The notes beneath the pieces were generated by a model. It worked only from the letters and a program-made list of their open reading frames with translations. It searched no databases and was not told the DNA's origin. Of a stretch of 64,000 bases of DNA, positions 1 to 8,791 are shown piece by piece. A program made the translations under genes and the position numbers. Origin of the DNA: Myxococcales bacterium (GTDB lineage Bacteria; Myxococcota_A; Polyangia; Polyangiales; Polyangiaceae); assembly GCA_016712525.1 (NCBI GenBank), contig JADJQX010000008.1:620001-684000 (forward strand), given 5' to 3'. Within the stretch, counting starts at the first letter, position 1. Each line of letters opens with the position of its first letter.

Positions 1-1384
1 GGGCCGACTCGAGCCGCACGCCCGTGAGGATCGGCTGACCGTAACCACCTGCACCTACCATGGCCCCTAGCGTCGCCGTGCCCACGGAGAGCACCGCCGC
101 CGTTCGTACGCCCGAGACGATGCTCGGCGACGCCAACGGGAGGTCGACACGACGCAGGCGCTCGGCGCGCGGGAGCCCCAAGAGGTCGGCGCTCTCGACG
201 AGGCGCGGGTCGATCGTCGTGAGCCCCGTCACGGTGCCCTCGACGACCGGAAAGAGCGAATACACGACGAGCGCGACGACGGCGGGCACGGTCCCGATGC
301 CCAGCACGGGGACCAGCAGCACGAGGAGGGCGAGCGAAGGCACGGTCTGAACGACCCCGGAGATCCCGAGCACGATCGAGGCGAGCTTCGGCCTGCGCGA
401 GCACACGACCCCGAGAGGCAGGCCGACGAGCATCGCTAGCAGTAGCCCGCCGAGCGAGAGCTGCACGTGCTCGAGGGTGCGCCGGACGAGGCGGCCCGAG
501 AGGGTGTCGCGCGTGCTCGGGGCGACGATCCCGAGCGCTCGCTCGGCGAACCCGTGCGCGACGGAGTCCTCCGAGAGCCGGCTCACCAAGACGTCCGCGT
601 TCATGCGGCGCATGGTCTCCGCGTCGATGCGCCCCTCCATCGAGAGGACCTTCGCGAGGCATGCGGGCGCGCGCTCGCCGAGGCGCGCGTCGTAGAGCAC
701 GATCGCGCGGTAGGCTGGAAAATAGCCGCGGTCGTCGGCGAGCACGCGGAGCCCGTGGGCCACGATCGCCGCGTCGGTCGTGTAGACGTCGGTGACGTCG
801 ACCCCGCCTTGGACGAGCGCGCGCTCGGCGACGTCGTGGTCCATCGCACGCACTTCCCCTGGGACGAGCCCGTAGGCGCGACGAAGCCCCTCGAAGCCGT
901 CGGCGCGACCGACGATCTCGTGCGAGAGGCCGAAGACGAGCGGCCGCACCCTCGTGAGATCGCTCGTACGAACGAGCCTCTCCTTCGTCGCCAGGTCCTC
1001 GCGCACGGCGAGCGCGTAGGTGTTGTCGAAGCCGAGCGGGCGCGACACCGCGATCCCGAGCTCGGCGAGCTTCGCGCGGAGGTCGGCCTCCGGGGCACCC
1101 CGCGGCAAATGCAAGAGCTCCTGTTCGAGCGTCCCCGTGTACTCGACGTACGCGTCGATCTCCTTGGCGACGAGCGCACGAAAGAGCACGACGCTCCCGC
1201 CGAGCCCACGGAGGTGACGGACCTCGGAGCCCGCTCCGCGGCACGCCTGCGCCACGACCTCGCCCAATACGACGCCTTCGGTGAACGCCTTCGAGCCGAC
1301 GGTCAAGGGGCGCGCCGAGGCCTCCGACGCCACGACGAGCGACACCACGACGAGCGCGAACGCCGAGGCCACGCGACGGGTCAC
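1..1384 (-). CDS. Glycine betaine/choline-type ABC importer, fused substrate-binding protein and permease (3' end cut by window)
   Basis: Translating the minus strand from the GTG at 1384 gives 461 codons without a stop, running off the left edge. Residues 1-24 form a signal peptide ending ASA. Residues 26 to about 290 resemble an OpuBC/ProX binding domain (TVGSKAFTEGVVLGE near the start, EYTGT at 81-85, TDVYTTDAAI near 198-207). Membrane segments follow at about 305-330, 336-362, 366-385 and 425-447, with an EAA-like loop at 397-414 that would contact the ATPase. The GTG overlaps the stop of the upstream ATPase gene (GTGA), so the pair is coupled. Role, inferred from family: osmolyte (betaine, choline or carnitine) uptake across the inner membrane. 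The order is odd: known betaine fusions usually carry the binding domain at the C-terminus. The substrate cannot be read from sequence. Confidence 0.85.
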   Translation of the reverse strand, partial: MTRRVASAFALVVVSLVVASEASARPLTVGSKAFTEGVVLGEVVAQACRGAGSEVRHLRGLGGSVVLFRALVAKEIDAYVEYTGTLEQELLHLPRGAPEADLRAKLAELGIAVSRPLGFDNTYALAVREDLATKERLVRTSDLTRVRPLVFGLSHEIVGRADGFEGLRRAYGLVPGEVRAMDHDVAERALVQGGVDVTDVYTTDAAIVAHGLRVLADDRGYFPAYRAIVLYDARLGERAPACLAKVLSMEGRIDAETMRRMNADVLVSRLSEDSVAHGFAERALGIVAPSTRDTLSGRLVRRTLEHVQLSLGGLLLAMLVGLPLGVVCSRRPKLASIVLGISGVVQTVPSLALLVLLVPVLGIGTVPAVVALVVYSLFPVVEGTVTGLTTIDPRLVESADLLGLPRAERLRRVDLPLASPSIVSGVRTAAVLSVGTATLGAMVGAGGYGQPILTGVRLESA

Positions 1385-2133
1385 GTGGCCACCTCTCCGA
1401 GGCACGCGTCGAGAAGGCGCGCCGTGAACGAGCCTCGCTCCGCCGCGCGGAGGTCGGCGAGGGAGCCACGCGCGTCGATGCGCCCTTCGTGCACGACGAC
1501 GATCTCGTCGCCCAGGGCGACCGCCTCGTCGAGATCGTGGGTGACCATGACGACCGCCGCCCCCGAGCGACGCAAGAGATCGCGGAGGTCCCGTCGGAGC
1601 TCGGAGCGCACGACGGGATCGAGCGCCCCGAGCGGCTCGTCGAGGAGCACGAGGCCGGGCTCGTCCATGAGCGCGCGGACGAGCGCGACGCGCTGCCTTT
1701 GGCCGCCGGACAGCTCGAAGGGGAGCCGCGCGAAGAGCGAAGGATCGACGCGGGCGAGGCGGGCGAGCGACGTGAAGCGCTCTTCGATCTCTTCCGCGCC
1801 TCGACCGAGCGCGCGGGCACGAAGCGTCGCGTTCGCGCGCACGTCGAGGTGAGGGAAGAGCCCTCCCTCTTGGGTGACGTAGCCGATGCGGCGGCGCACC
1901 GTGTCGTGGCGTGCGGGGACGAGAGGCTCACCGAAGACCTCGACGCGCCCCCGATCGGCGACGACGAGCCCCGCGAACAGCCGGAGGACGGTGCTCTTCC
2001 CCGAGCCGCTCGCGCCCACCATCACGACCGTCTCTCCCGCCCTCGCCTCGAGGTCGATGGGGCCGAGGACGAAATCGCGAGACAAGCGGACGACGGTCTC
2101 CGCGAGCTTCGCCGTAACGACGGGTCCGGTCAC
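1381..2133 (-). CDS. ABC transporter ATP-binding subunit, OpuBA/ProV-like
   Basis: The 250-residue ATPase has Walker A GASGSGKST (40-48), Q-loop Q88, signature LSGGQ (141-145), Walker B LVLLDEP (161-167) and an H-loop in VTHDLDEA. It would energise the fused binding protein-permease whose gene overlaps its stop codon by four bases. Family members for betaine often carry C-terminal CBS domains that sense ionic strength; none is present here, because the chain ends soon after the H-loop region. The GTG start at 2133 is chosen because TAGACT lies 7 nt upstream, the spacing seen at many starts in this window, and because the family homology begins there. The open frame continues further upstream to 2439 but overlaps the divergent gene. 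Confidence 0.85.
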   Translation of the reverse strand: MTGPVVTAKLAETVVRLSRDFVLGPIDLEARAGETVVMVGASGSGKSTVLRLFAGLVVADRGRVEVFGEPLVPARHDTVRRRIGYVTQEGGLFPHLDVRANATLRARALGRGAEEIEERFTSLARLARVDPSLFARLPFELSGGQRQRVALVRALMDEPGLVLLDEPLGALDPVVRSELRRDLRDLLRRSGAAVVMVTHDLDEAVALGDEIVVVHEGRIDARGSLADLRAAERGSFTARLLDACLGEVAT

Positions 2134-2140
2134 GCGCCGG

Positions 2141-2146
2141 AGTCTA
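2141..2146 (-). promoter_or_regulatory. -10-like hexamer TAGACT of the ABC importer operon
   Basis: On the minus strand TAGACT is followed by 7 nt and then the GTG at 2133. There is no Shine-Dalgarno between them, which suggests a leaderless transcript. Inferred only from position and pattern. Confidence 0.4.
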
Positions 2147-2235
2147 CCCTCTCGTGCCGTGGAGGTCCGCGCGTTTCGCCCGCCGCAAGAGGGTATCGCC
2201 CACGCGCGGTTGCCGTATGCTCCCCGGGCTGCGCC

Positions 2236-3321
2236 ATGGCAAACGCCACCCCCCTCAAGCTCGAAGGACGATTCTCGATCGACGACGTCGAACGCCTCGT
2301 CGACGCCCTTCGGACCTACGAAGGCTCGCTCGAAACACGCAGCGACGTCGTGGTCGATCTCGAGGCCGTCGTCGCGCTCGACGCGACCAGCATCGCCGTG
2401 GTCGCGAAGCACCTCCGCGCGCTCGCGAGGCGCGGCCACGAGGTGCGCATCGAGGGCGGCGACCCTTCGCTCCGCGACGAGCTCACGGCCGACGTCGGCC
2501 GTGCACCCATCGAAAAACCGAAAGATGACGGCATTCTAGCCGACGTCGGCAACGGCACACTCTCCCTCTACGCGACCGCGAAGGACATCTTCGCCTTCGT
2601 GGGGGAGGTCGTGCTCTCGCTCTTCGGAGTCGCCAAGGAGCCGCGCACCGGCAACTACCGCGACGTGCTCCGGATCGCCGAGCGCGCCGGCGCCGACGCC
2701 GTGCCCATCGTGCTGTTCATCAACTTCCTCGTCGGGTTCGTGATGGGCTTCCAGGGCGCGAAGCAGCTCAAGATGTTCGGCGCCAACATCTTCGTCGCCG
2801 ATCTCGTCGGGCTCTCGGTCACGCGCGAGCTCGGGCCCCTCATGACGGCGATCATCTTGGCCGGGCGCTCCGGCTCGGCGTTCGCCGCGGAGCTCTCGAC
2901 CATGAAGGTCTCCGAGGAGATCGACGCGCTCCGCACCATGGGCTTCGGTCCCATGCGGTACCTCGTCTTCCCGAGGGCCTTCGGGCTCATGCTCGTCGCC
3001 CCGATTCTCACGCTCTTGGCCGACTTCGTCGGCATCTTGGGCGGCCTCGCGGTCGGGGTCGCGGGGCTCGATCTCACGGTGCGGGGCTACCTCGTCGAGA
3101 CGCGCCAAGCCGTGACCGCGTGGGACTTCAACTCGGGCCTCGTGAAGAGCGTCGCGTTCGCCCTCGTGATCGCGCTCGTCTCGTGCCAACAGGGGTTCGC
3201 CGCCGAGGGAGGGGCCGAGGGCGTCGGGCGAAAGACGACCACGTCGGTCGTCGCGTCCCTCTTCGCGCTCATCGTGGTCGACACGCTCTTCACCGTATTT
3301 TTCCGGGCGTTCGACCTATGA
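2236..3321 (+). CDS. mlaE: MlaE-type lipid ABC permease with N-terminal STAS domain
   Basis: The protein has 361 residues. Residues 1 to about 85 resemble a STAS domain (MlaB-like; DVVVDLEAVVALDATSIAVV), and about 120-361 are the MlaE/DUF140 permease with several membrane segments and the conserved VTRELGPLMTAIILAGRSGSAFAAEL stretch around 197-220. In Escherichia coli MlaB is a separate protein that stabilises MlaF; here it is fused to the permease. The gene starts an operon with mlaF, mlaD and a lipoprotein gene, so the complex is likely to move phospholipids between the inner and outer membranes. The ATG at 2236 is preceded by TATGCT further upstream and no clear Shine-Dalgarno. The direction of transport cannot be told from sequence. 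Confidence 0.9.
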   Translation: MANATPLKLEGRFSIDDVERLVDALRTYEGSLETRSDVVVDLEAVVALDATSIAVVAKHLRALARRGHEVRIEGGDPSLRDELTADVGRAPIEKPKDDGILADVGNGTLSLYATAKDIFAFVGEVVLSLFGVAKEPRTGNYRDVLRIAERAGADAVPIVLFINFLVGFVMGFQGAKQLKMFGANIFVADLVGLSVTRELGPLMTAIILAGRSGSAFAAELSTMKVSEEIDALRTMGFGPMRYLVFPRAFGLMLVAPILTLLADFVGILGGLAVGVAGLDLTVRGYLVETRQAVTAWDFNSGLVKSVAFALVIALVSCQQGFAAEGGAEGVGRKTTTSVVASLFALIVVDTLFTVFFRAFDL

Positions 3322-4136
3322 GCACCCCGCGCGAGAAGGGGCCGGGCAAGGGCCTCGCGTACCGCAGCCGCGACTCGGCCACCGCCAACGAGCGCGCCGA
3401 GGAGACGCGCCCCATGATCACGGTCCGCGACCTCACGATGGGTTGGGGAGACAAGATCCTCCAAGAGAACGCGTCGTTCGACGTGCCACGCGGGTCGACG
3501 TTCGGCATCCTCGGCGGCAGCGGCTGCGGAAAGTCGACCATGCTCCGCTACCTCGTGGGCCTCGAGAAACCCATGCGCGGGCGGATCGAGATCGACGGCA
3601 TCGGCGAGCCGGATCTCGACGTGGGCCGCCCGCGTTACGGCGTCATGTTCCAGTCCGGGGCGCTCTTCGGCTCGATGACCGTCGAGGAGAACATCGCCCT
3701 CGCGCTCCGGCAGTGGACCCGAGTACCGGACGACTACGTCGACGAGATCGTCGCGAAGAACCTCGATCTCGTGGGCCTCGACGGGGCACAAGCCAAGATG
3801 CCCTCGGAGCTCTCGGGCGGCATGAAGAAGCGCGTGGCGATCGCGCGCGCCCTCGCCCTCGAGCCTTCGCTCCTCTTCCTCGACGAGCCCTCGGCCGGCC
3901 TCGATCCCGTCGCCTCGGCCGAGCTCGACAAGCTCATTTTGCGCCTCAACGACGAGAGGGGCACGACCGTGGTCATCGTGACCCACGAGCTCGAGAGCAT
4001 CTTCTCGGTCATCCGAGACGCCATCTATCTCGACAAGAGCACGAAGAGCATCCTCGCGAGGGGCAACCCGAAAGACCTACGCCGCGACGACTCGAACCCC
4101 ACGGTCTACGCCTTCTTCAACCGGATCGCGAGATAG
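3318..4136 (+). CDS. mlaF: MlaF-type ABC ATPase
   Basis: This 272-residue ATPase of the Mla/MCE lipid transporter has Walker A GGSGCGKST (66-74), signature LSGGM (165-169), Walker B LLFLDEP (185-191) and the family-typical GVMFQSGALF Q-loop region (108-117). Its ATG overlaps the mlaE stop (ATGA at 3318-3321), so translation is coupled. The first 32 residues are charged and not part of the ATPase fold; an internal ATG at residue 33 (MITVRDLT) would give a protein of standard length and is a possible alternative start. Its partners are the STAS-MlaE permease before it and the MCE protein after it. Confidence 0.92.
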   Translation: MSTPREKGPGKGLAYRSRDSATANERAEETRPMITVRDLTMGWGDKILQENASFDVPRGSTFGILGGSGCGKSTMLRYLVGLEKPMRGRIEIDGIGEPDLDVGRPRYGVMFQSGALFGSMTVEENIALALRQWTRVPDDYVDEIVAKNLDLVGLDGAQAKMPSELSGGMKKRVAIARALALEPSLLFLDEPSAGLDPVASAELDKLILRLNDERGTTVVIVTHELESIFSVIRDAIYLDKSTKSILARGNPKDLRRDDSNPTVYAFFNRIAR

Positions 4137-4140
4137 CTTC

Positions 4141-5109
4141 ATGAGCCGAAAAACGAACCCGACCAAGCTTGGGCTCTTCGTGGTCGCCGGCCTTTTGGCC
4201 TTCATGGTGACGATGGTCTACTTCGGCGCGAGCTCGCTCCAGAAGGAGACCTTGACCTTCAAGACGTACTTCAACGAGTCCGTCCAGGGGCTCGAGGTCG
4301 GCTCCCCCGTGAAGTACCGCGGCGTGACCATCGGCACGGTCTCGAAGGCCGACATCGCGCCCGACCGCAGGCACGTCGAGGTGACGATGGCGCTGAACCT
4401 CACCGACGTCGCGCGACTGAAGCTCACCGAGGGCGAGGCCGTGAAGGGCGCGACCGCCAAGGTTCCCCCGGACCTCCGCACGCAGCTCGCCTCTCAGGGA
4501 ATCACCGGCGTGAAATTCGTCCAAATGGACTTCTTCGACGTCAAGTCCAACCCCCCGGAAAAATTGCCTTTTCCGGTCGGCAACGACACCATCCCGTCGG
4601 CGACCTCGACGCTGAAGAGCCTCGAGGACTCGCTCGTCGGCGCCGTCAACCGGATCCCCGAGCTCATCGACGGCATCATGGCGATCATGCTCCGCGTGAG
4701 CCACATCCTCGAGGACTTCGACTCGAAGAAGGTCCCCGATGCGGCGAAGGAGACGCTCGGCAAGGTCGACGCCGTGCTCACCTCGCTCGACGGTACGCTG
4801 AAGGACCTCCGAGGGTCGAACGTCATCGGCAGCACGGCCCGGACCGTGGCCGACATCGACAAGGCCGTGAACAAGATGAGCGCGCTCCTCGACAAAATCG
4901 ACGGCGACAAGGGCCTCGTCGCGAGCGCGACCCGCACGAGCGACGCCATCGGCGATCTCGGCAGAAACGCCACGGGGACGACCCGCGAGCTCGACGCCAC
5001 GCTTCGCGAGGTCCGCGAGGCCGCCGAGTCGATCCGCAACCTGACCGAGGCTCTCGAAAAGGATCCCGACATGCTCCTCAAAGGCCACGCACGAAAGAGG
5101 GCGAAATGA
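4141..5109 (+). CDS. mlaD: MlaD/MCE-family lipid-binding protein
   Basis: The 322-residue protein has one N-terminal membrane anchor (about 10-29) followed by an MCE domain at about 38-120 with the hallmark VQGLEVGSPVKYRGVTIGTV. A long predicted helical or coiled-coil region follows, with repeated LDxxLxxL-type heptads (about 160-310). It would sit in the inner membrane with the MCE ring in the periplasm and pass lipid between permease and an acceptor. The gene lies 4 nt after mlaF and its TGA overlaps the ATG of the next gene. Longer than E. coli MlaD (about 183 residues); the helical tail resembles MCE proteins that form longer needles. Confidence 0.9.
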   Translation: MSRKTNPTKLGLFVVAGLLAFMVTMVYFGASSLQKETLTFKTYFNESVQGLEVGSPVKYRGVTIGTVSKADIAPDRRHVEVTMALNLTDVARLKLTEGEAVKGATAKVPPDLRTQLASQGITGVKFVQMDFFDVKSNPPEKLPFPVGNDTIPSATSTLKSLEDSLVGAVNRIPELIDGIMAIMLRVSHILEDFDSKKVPDAAKETLGKVDAVLTSLDGTLKDLRGSNVIGSTARTVADIDKAVNKMSALLDKIDGDKGLVASATRTSDAIGDLGRNATGTTRELDATLREVREAAESIRNLTEALEKDPDMLLKGHARKRAK

Positions 5110-5720
5110 GCCTGCGACGCGCCATGCTCTTGGCCTCCGCGAGCGTCGCGCTCGCCGGGTGTGCGCTCACGTCCAAGTCGGAGCCGCTCGTCCCGAGGTA
5201 TTTCGAGCTCGGGTTCGTGGCGCCCGAGGGGCGTGCCCAGGCCGTGGCGAACGGGCCCGAGGTGCGCCTCGGCAAGGTGAGCGCCGCGTCTCACGTGCGC
5301 GAACGGCGGGTGCGGAAACGAGGCGACGTGGAGCTCTCCTTCGAGGACGAAAAGCGCTGGACCGAGCGCCCCGAGGCCTTCTTGCGACGGGGGCTCGCCC
5401 GGGTGCTCTACGAAGAGCAGGGCTACAGGCAGGCCCTCTCCGGCGCGCCCTTCGTCGTCGATTGCGAGCTCGTCCGGCTCGAGGAGGTCGAGGAGAACGG
5501 CGCGGTCCGAAAGGTCGTCGTCGGCATCGTCGTCACCATCCACGACGAACGCCGGGTGCTCGTCGGAGACACGTTCGTGGCCGAAGAGGCGACCGCCGAC
5601 GCGGAGGAGGCGACGATCGTTCGCGCGTACGGGAAGGCCCTTCGTCGCGCGCTCGATCACGTCGCGGACGACCTCGCGAAGGCATCTCGCGCCGAGGCCA
5701 CCGCGAGCGCGCCGCGCTGA
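5106..5720 (+). CDS. ABC-type transport auxiliary lipoprotein (PqiC/MlaC-replacing type)
   Basis: A 204-residue lipoprotein with signal peptide and lipobox LAGC (Cys19), then PRYFELGF and a globular domain like the ABC_trans_aux family (PF03886), the outer-membrane lipoproteins that accompany PqiB or MCE systems. The ATG overlaps the mlaD stop (ATGA). As last gene of the Mla operon it is the likely outer-membrane end of the lipid path. No mlaC or mlaA gene is visible, so this protein may provide the acceptor role; that is inference from context. The C-terminal 20 residues are Ala/Arg-rich. Confidence 0.75.
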   Translation: MSLRRAMLLASASVALAGCALTSKSEPLVPRYFELGFVAPEGRAQAVANGPEVRLGKVSAASHVRERRVRKRGDVELSFEDEKRWTERPEAFLRRGLARVLYEEQGYRQALSGAPFVVDCELVRLEEVEENGAVRKVVVGIVVTIHDERRVLVGDTFVAEEATADAEEATIVRAYGKALRRALDHVADDLAKASRAEATASAPR

Positions 5721-5745
5721 CGTCCGCCGCTGCTTCATTTCGGTG

Positions 5746-5751
5746 TAGGCT
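5746..5751 (+). promoter_or_regulatory. -10-like hexamer TAGGCT before the CoA-transferase gene
   Basis: The sequence GGTG-TAGGCT is followed by 7 nt and the ATG at 5759, with no Shine-Dalgarno. This fits a leaderless start. The gene therefore probably has its own promoter and is not part of the Mla operon 38 nt upstream. Confidence 0.45.
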
Positions 5752-5758
5752 CGCGGCC

Positions 5759-7036
5759 ATGCAATCCTTTCGCACGGCGGCCGAGGCGGTCGCCCTGGTG
5801 AAGAGCGGCGACCGAGTGTTCGTGCACGGCAGCGCGGCGACGCCGACGCGGCTCCTCGCGGCCCTGCTCGCGCGCGCCGGAGAGGTCTCGGGCGTCGAGC
5901 TCGTCGCGATCAGCACGCTCGGCGAGATCGACTGGAAGCACGCCGACGTCGTGAAGAGCTTCTTCCTGAGGTCGCTCTTCGTGTCGGCGAACGTGCGCGA
6001 GTGGGTCGACGGCCCAGACGCCGACTACGTCCCCGTTTTTCTGAGTGAAATCCCGGGGTTGTTCCGTCACGAGCGCCTCCCTCTCGACGTGGCGCTGCTC
6101 CAAGTCTCACCACCCGACGCCCACGGCTACTGCTCCCTCGGGACCTCGATCGACGCCGCGCACGCCGCGGCCGAGTCGGCGAAGACGGTGATCGTCCAGG
6201 TGAACCGCAAGATGCCGCGCACACTCGGCGACGCGCACGTCCACGTCTCTCGGATCGCAGCCATGGTCGAGTGCGACGACGACCTCCCCGAGGTCACCTA
6301 CGCGAGCGACGATCCGGCGACCGCGGCCATCGGTCGCTACGTCGCCGAGCTCGTCGAGGACGGATCCACTCTCCAGATGGGGATCGGCGGAATCCCGGAC
6401 GCCGTGCTCGCCTTCTTGGGCGACCACAAGGATCTCGGCGTGCACACCGAGATGTTCAGCGACGGGCTCGTCTCCCTCGTCGAGCGAGGGGTGGTCACGA
6501 ACGCCAAGAAGAAGGTCGAGCGTGGCAAGACCGTGACCACGTTCGTGCTCGGGAGCCGCAAAGTCTACGACTTCGTCGACGACAACCCCGCCGTCGCCTT
6601 CCGCGACGTGAGCTGGGTGAACGACGCCTCCGTGATTCGGAAGAACCCGCGGGTCGTCGCGATCAACAGCGCGCTCGAGATCGATCTCACCGGGCAGGTG
6701 TGCGCCGACTCGATCGGCACCTACCAGTTCTCGGGCATCGGCGGGCAAATGGACTTCATGCGCGGCGCCGCGCTCTCCGAGGGTGGAAAGCCCATCATCG
6801 CCATGCCCTCGACCACGTCGAAGGGGATATCGCGCATCGTCCCCGTCCTGAAACCCGGCGCGGGGGTCGTCACCACGCGGGGCCACATCCGGTTCGTGGT
6901 CACCGAGCATGGCGTCGTGAACCTCTACGGGAAGGGCCTCCAAGAGCGCGCCCAGCTGCTCATCGGCATCGCGGCGCCCGAGCATCGCGAGGTGCTCGAG
7001 CGCGCCTACCGCGAGCGTTTCCATGGCGACCCATGA
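5759..7036 (+). CDS. Acetyl-CoA hydrolase/4-hydroxybutyrate CoA-transferase family protein
   Basis: The 425-residue protein matches the two-domain CoA-transferase family of 4-hydroxybutyrate CoA-transferase and acetyl-CoA hydrolase. Visible signs are the N-terminal motif VKSGDRVFVHGSAATP, GIGGIPDAV, the catalytic-Glu segment HTEMFSDG, and SGIGGQMDFMRGA near the CoA site. Such enzymes transfer CoA between acetyl-CoA and a short carboxylate through a glutamyl-CoA intermediate, in the cytosol. Length is normal for the family. Flanking genes are unrelated (Mla lipoprotein before, convergent histidine kinase after), so the substrate is not suggested by context. Confidence 0.88.
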   Translation: MQSFRTAAEAVALVKSGDRVFVHGSAATPTRLLAALLARAGEVSGVELVAISTLGEIDWKHADVVKSFFLRSLFVSANVREWVDGPDADYVPVFLSEIPGLFRHERLPLDVALLQVSPPDAHGYCSLGTSIDAAHAAAESAKTVIVQVNRKMPRTLGDAHVHVSRIAAMVECDDDLPEVTYASDDPATAAIGRYVAELVEDGSTLQMGIGGIPDAVLAFLGDHKDLGVHTEMFSDGLVSLVERGVVTNAKKKVERGKTVTTFVLGSRKVYDFVDDNPAVAFRDVSWVNDASVIRKNPRVVAINSALEIDLTGQVCADSIGTYQFSGIGGQMDFMRGAALSEGGKPIIAMPSTTSKGISRIVPVLKPGAGVVTTRGHIRFVVTEHGVVNLYGKGLQERAQLLIGIAAPEHREVLERAYRERFHGDP

Positions 7037-7083
7037 CCTGACCGTCTCCGTTCGAGCTCCCCTTCGCCCTCCTCGACCGACGT

Positions 7084-8688
7084 TCAGCCGCCTTCCCCCG
7101 TCGGGCGCTGCGAGGGCCTCTTCGCCGTGAGCGCGCTCCGCAGGGTGCGCTCGAGCTCGTCGATGCGATAGGGCTTCTGGAGGAAGTGGGCAGGCTCGCC
7201 GCGAGTGCGTTGGGTCGCCTCCTCTTCGCTGTACCCGCTCGAGAGGACGATCGGGAGGTTCGGGTCGAGCGCGCGCAGCGCCTTCATGGTCTCGACGCCC
7301 GAGAGCACGGGCATGGTCATGTCGAGGAACGCGAGCACGATGTCGCTCTTGTGGGCCTGGTAGAGCTCGAGGGCGCGCTTGCCGTCGGGCGCCTCGAGGC
7401 TCTCGAACCCGAGCGACCGAAGCAGGAGACCGAGCGTCGCTCGGATCGACTTCTGGTCGTCGGCCACGAGGATGGTGCCCTCGCCCTTCCAGTCGGAGGC
7501 GAGCGGCAGCTCACGGGCGGGCCGCGGCCTCCGATCGCTCGCCGGTAGATCGATCGAGAACCTCGTGCCGACGCCCGGCTCCGACCAGAGGCGGATCGCG
7601 CCGCGGTGCGAGCGTACGATCCCGAGCACCGCCGACATGCCGAGCCCACGCCCCGCGAACTTGGTGGTGAAGAACGGCTCGAAGAGGCGGAGCTTGGCCT
7701 CTTCGTTCATGCCCGAGCCCGTGTCCGACACCTCGAAAACCACGTAATTTCCAGCACTTATCCCGAGCTCGGACGCCTCGAGCTCGGCCACCGTACGCGT
7801 CGAGGTCATGAGCGTGATGGTGCCTTCGCCGTCCCCCAGGGCGTCGGACGCGTTCGTGAGCAGGTTCATCACCACCTGCTGGAGCTGCGCGCGGTCCCCG
7901 ACGACGCTCGGGAGATCGGTCGAGAGCGCCTTCACGACCGTCGCCTTCTTCGACAGCACGACGTCGAGGATGCTGGCCATGTCGGCGAGCAGCGCGCCGA
8001 GGTCGACGGGCTCGACGGCCATCGAGCCCTTGCCCGAGTACGCGAGGAGCTTCTGGGTGAGGTCGGCGGCGCGGAGCGCGAGCTGCTCGATCTGGAGCAC
8101 CGAGTGCGAGAGGCGATCGAAGTGCTGCCCCTTCTTGCTCTGCTCACCGAGCTCGCGCCTCGCGAGGCTCGCCTGCCCGAGGATGCCCGTGAGGAGGTTG
8201 TTGAAGTCGTGCGCCACACCCCCAGCGAGCACGCCGAGGCTCTCGAGCTTCTGCGCTTGCAGGAGCCGCCGCTCGAGCTCACGCTTCTCCGCCTCGGCGA
8301 CGACGCGGCTCGTGACGTCGAACACGTAGCCGATGAAATGCGTGGCGGCGCCCGAAGCGTCCCGTACAAGGTACGTGTAGTCGTAGATCCAGATGGACGC
8401 CCCGTCGCGACGGGTCACCCGGTACGGCTCGTGCGCGAACGACGTCTCGGGGCGCTCGGTCGCCGACCGGACCTCCTCCGCGACCCTCGTGAGGTCGTCG
8501 GGGTGCACGAGGCTCCCGTAGGCGACGCGCCCGTCGAGGAAGTCTTGGACCTCGTAGCCGAACACCTCGACCACGTTCGGCGAGACGAACTCCACCGGCC
8601 ACCCGGCCTCGTTTCGCCAGGTGAACACCACGATGGGGCCGCGCTCGAAGAGCGAGCGCTGGTCCGAAAGCCGAATGTCTCCTCCCAC
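7084..8688 (-). CDS. PAS-containing hybrid sensor histidine kinase with C-terminal receiver
   Basis: The 534-residue protein has a PAS domain (about 15-130), a HisKA segment with GGVAHDFNNLL (phosphorylated His160), a HATPase domain (N279, DTGSGM 322-327, GRGLGM 346-351) and a C-terminal receiver (about 405-525; acceptor Asp456 in FLDMTMP). No membrane segment is seen, so it is probably cytosolic and senses a small ligand or redox state through PAS. The DFNNLL form of the H-box is typical of hybrid kinases whose receiver is fused. No response regulator gene is adjacent. The GTG start at 8688 has TATCCT 6 nt upstream and no leader. Confidence 0.9.
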   Translation of the reverse strand: MGGDIRLSDQRSLFERGPIVVFTWRNEAGWPVEFVSPNVVEVFGYEVQDFLDGRVAYGSLVHPDDLTRVAEEVRSATERPETSFAHEPYRVTRRDGASIWIYDYTYLVRDASGAATHFIGYVFDVTSRVVAEAEKRELERRLLQAQKLESLGVLAGGVAHDFNNLLTGILGQASLARRELGEQSKKGQHFDRLSHSVLQIEQLALRAADLTQKLLAYSGKGSMAVEPVDLGALLADMASILDVVLSKKATVVKALSTDLPSVVGDRAQLQQVVMNLLTNASDALGDGEGTITLMTSTRTVAELEASELGISAGNYVVFEVSDTGSGMNEEAKLRLFEPFFTTKFAGRGLGMSAVLGIVRSHRGAIRLWSEPGVGTRFSIDLPASDRRPRPARELPLASDWKGEGTILVADDQKSIRATLGLLLRSLGFESLEAPDGKRALELYQAHKSDIVLAFLDMTMPVLSGVETMKALRALDPNLPIVLSSGYSEEEATQRTRGEPAHFLQKPYRIDELERTLRSALTAKRPSQRPTGEGG

Positions 8689-8694
8689 GCGCTC

Positions 8695-8700
8695 AGGATA
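8695..8700 (-). promoter_or_regulatory. -10-like hexamer TATCCT of the histidine kinase gene
   Basis: The minus strand reads TATCCT, then 6 nt, then the GTG at 8688. This is the same arrangement as at the divergent DUF4139 gene, so both genes appear to be transcribed from their start codons out of a short shared intergenic region. Confidence 0.45.
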
Positions 8701-8779
8701 GACCGAAACCCACCCGAGACGGGCCCCCTTCCTTCACGTATCGAGGCGTCGACGAGCGCACGAGCGTCCCCGTTTCGGG

Positions 8780-8785
8780 TACCTT
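8780..8785 (+). promoter_or_regulatory. -10-like hexamer TACCTT of the DUF4139 gene
   Basis: TACCTT is followed by 6 nt and the ATG at 8792, with no Shine-Dalgarno. The pattern fits a leaderless transcript. Confidence 0.4.
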
Positions 8786-8791
8786 CGGCGC

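Noticed and set aside
467..1852. A 461-codon plus-strand frame
   Set aside because: The minus strand here encodes an ABC binding protein-permease and its ATPase with clear motifs; the plus frame has none.
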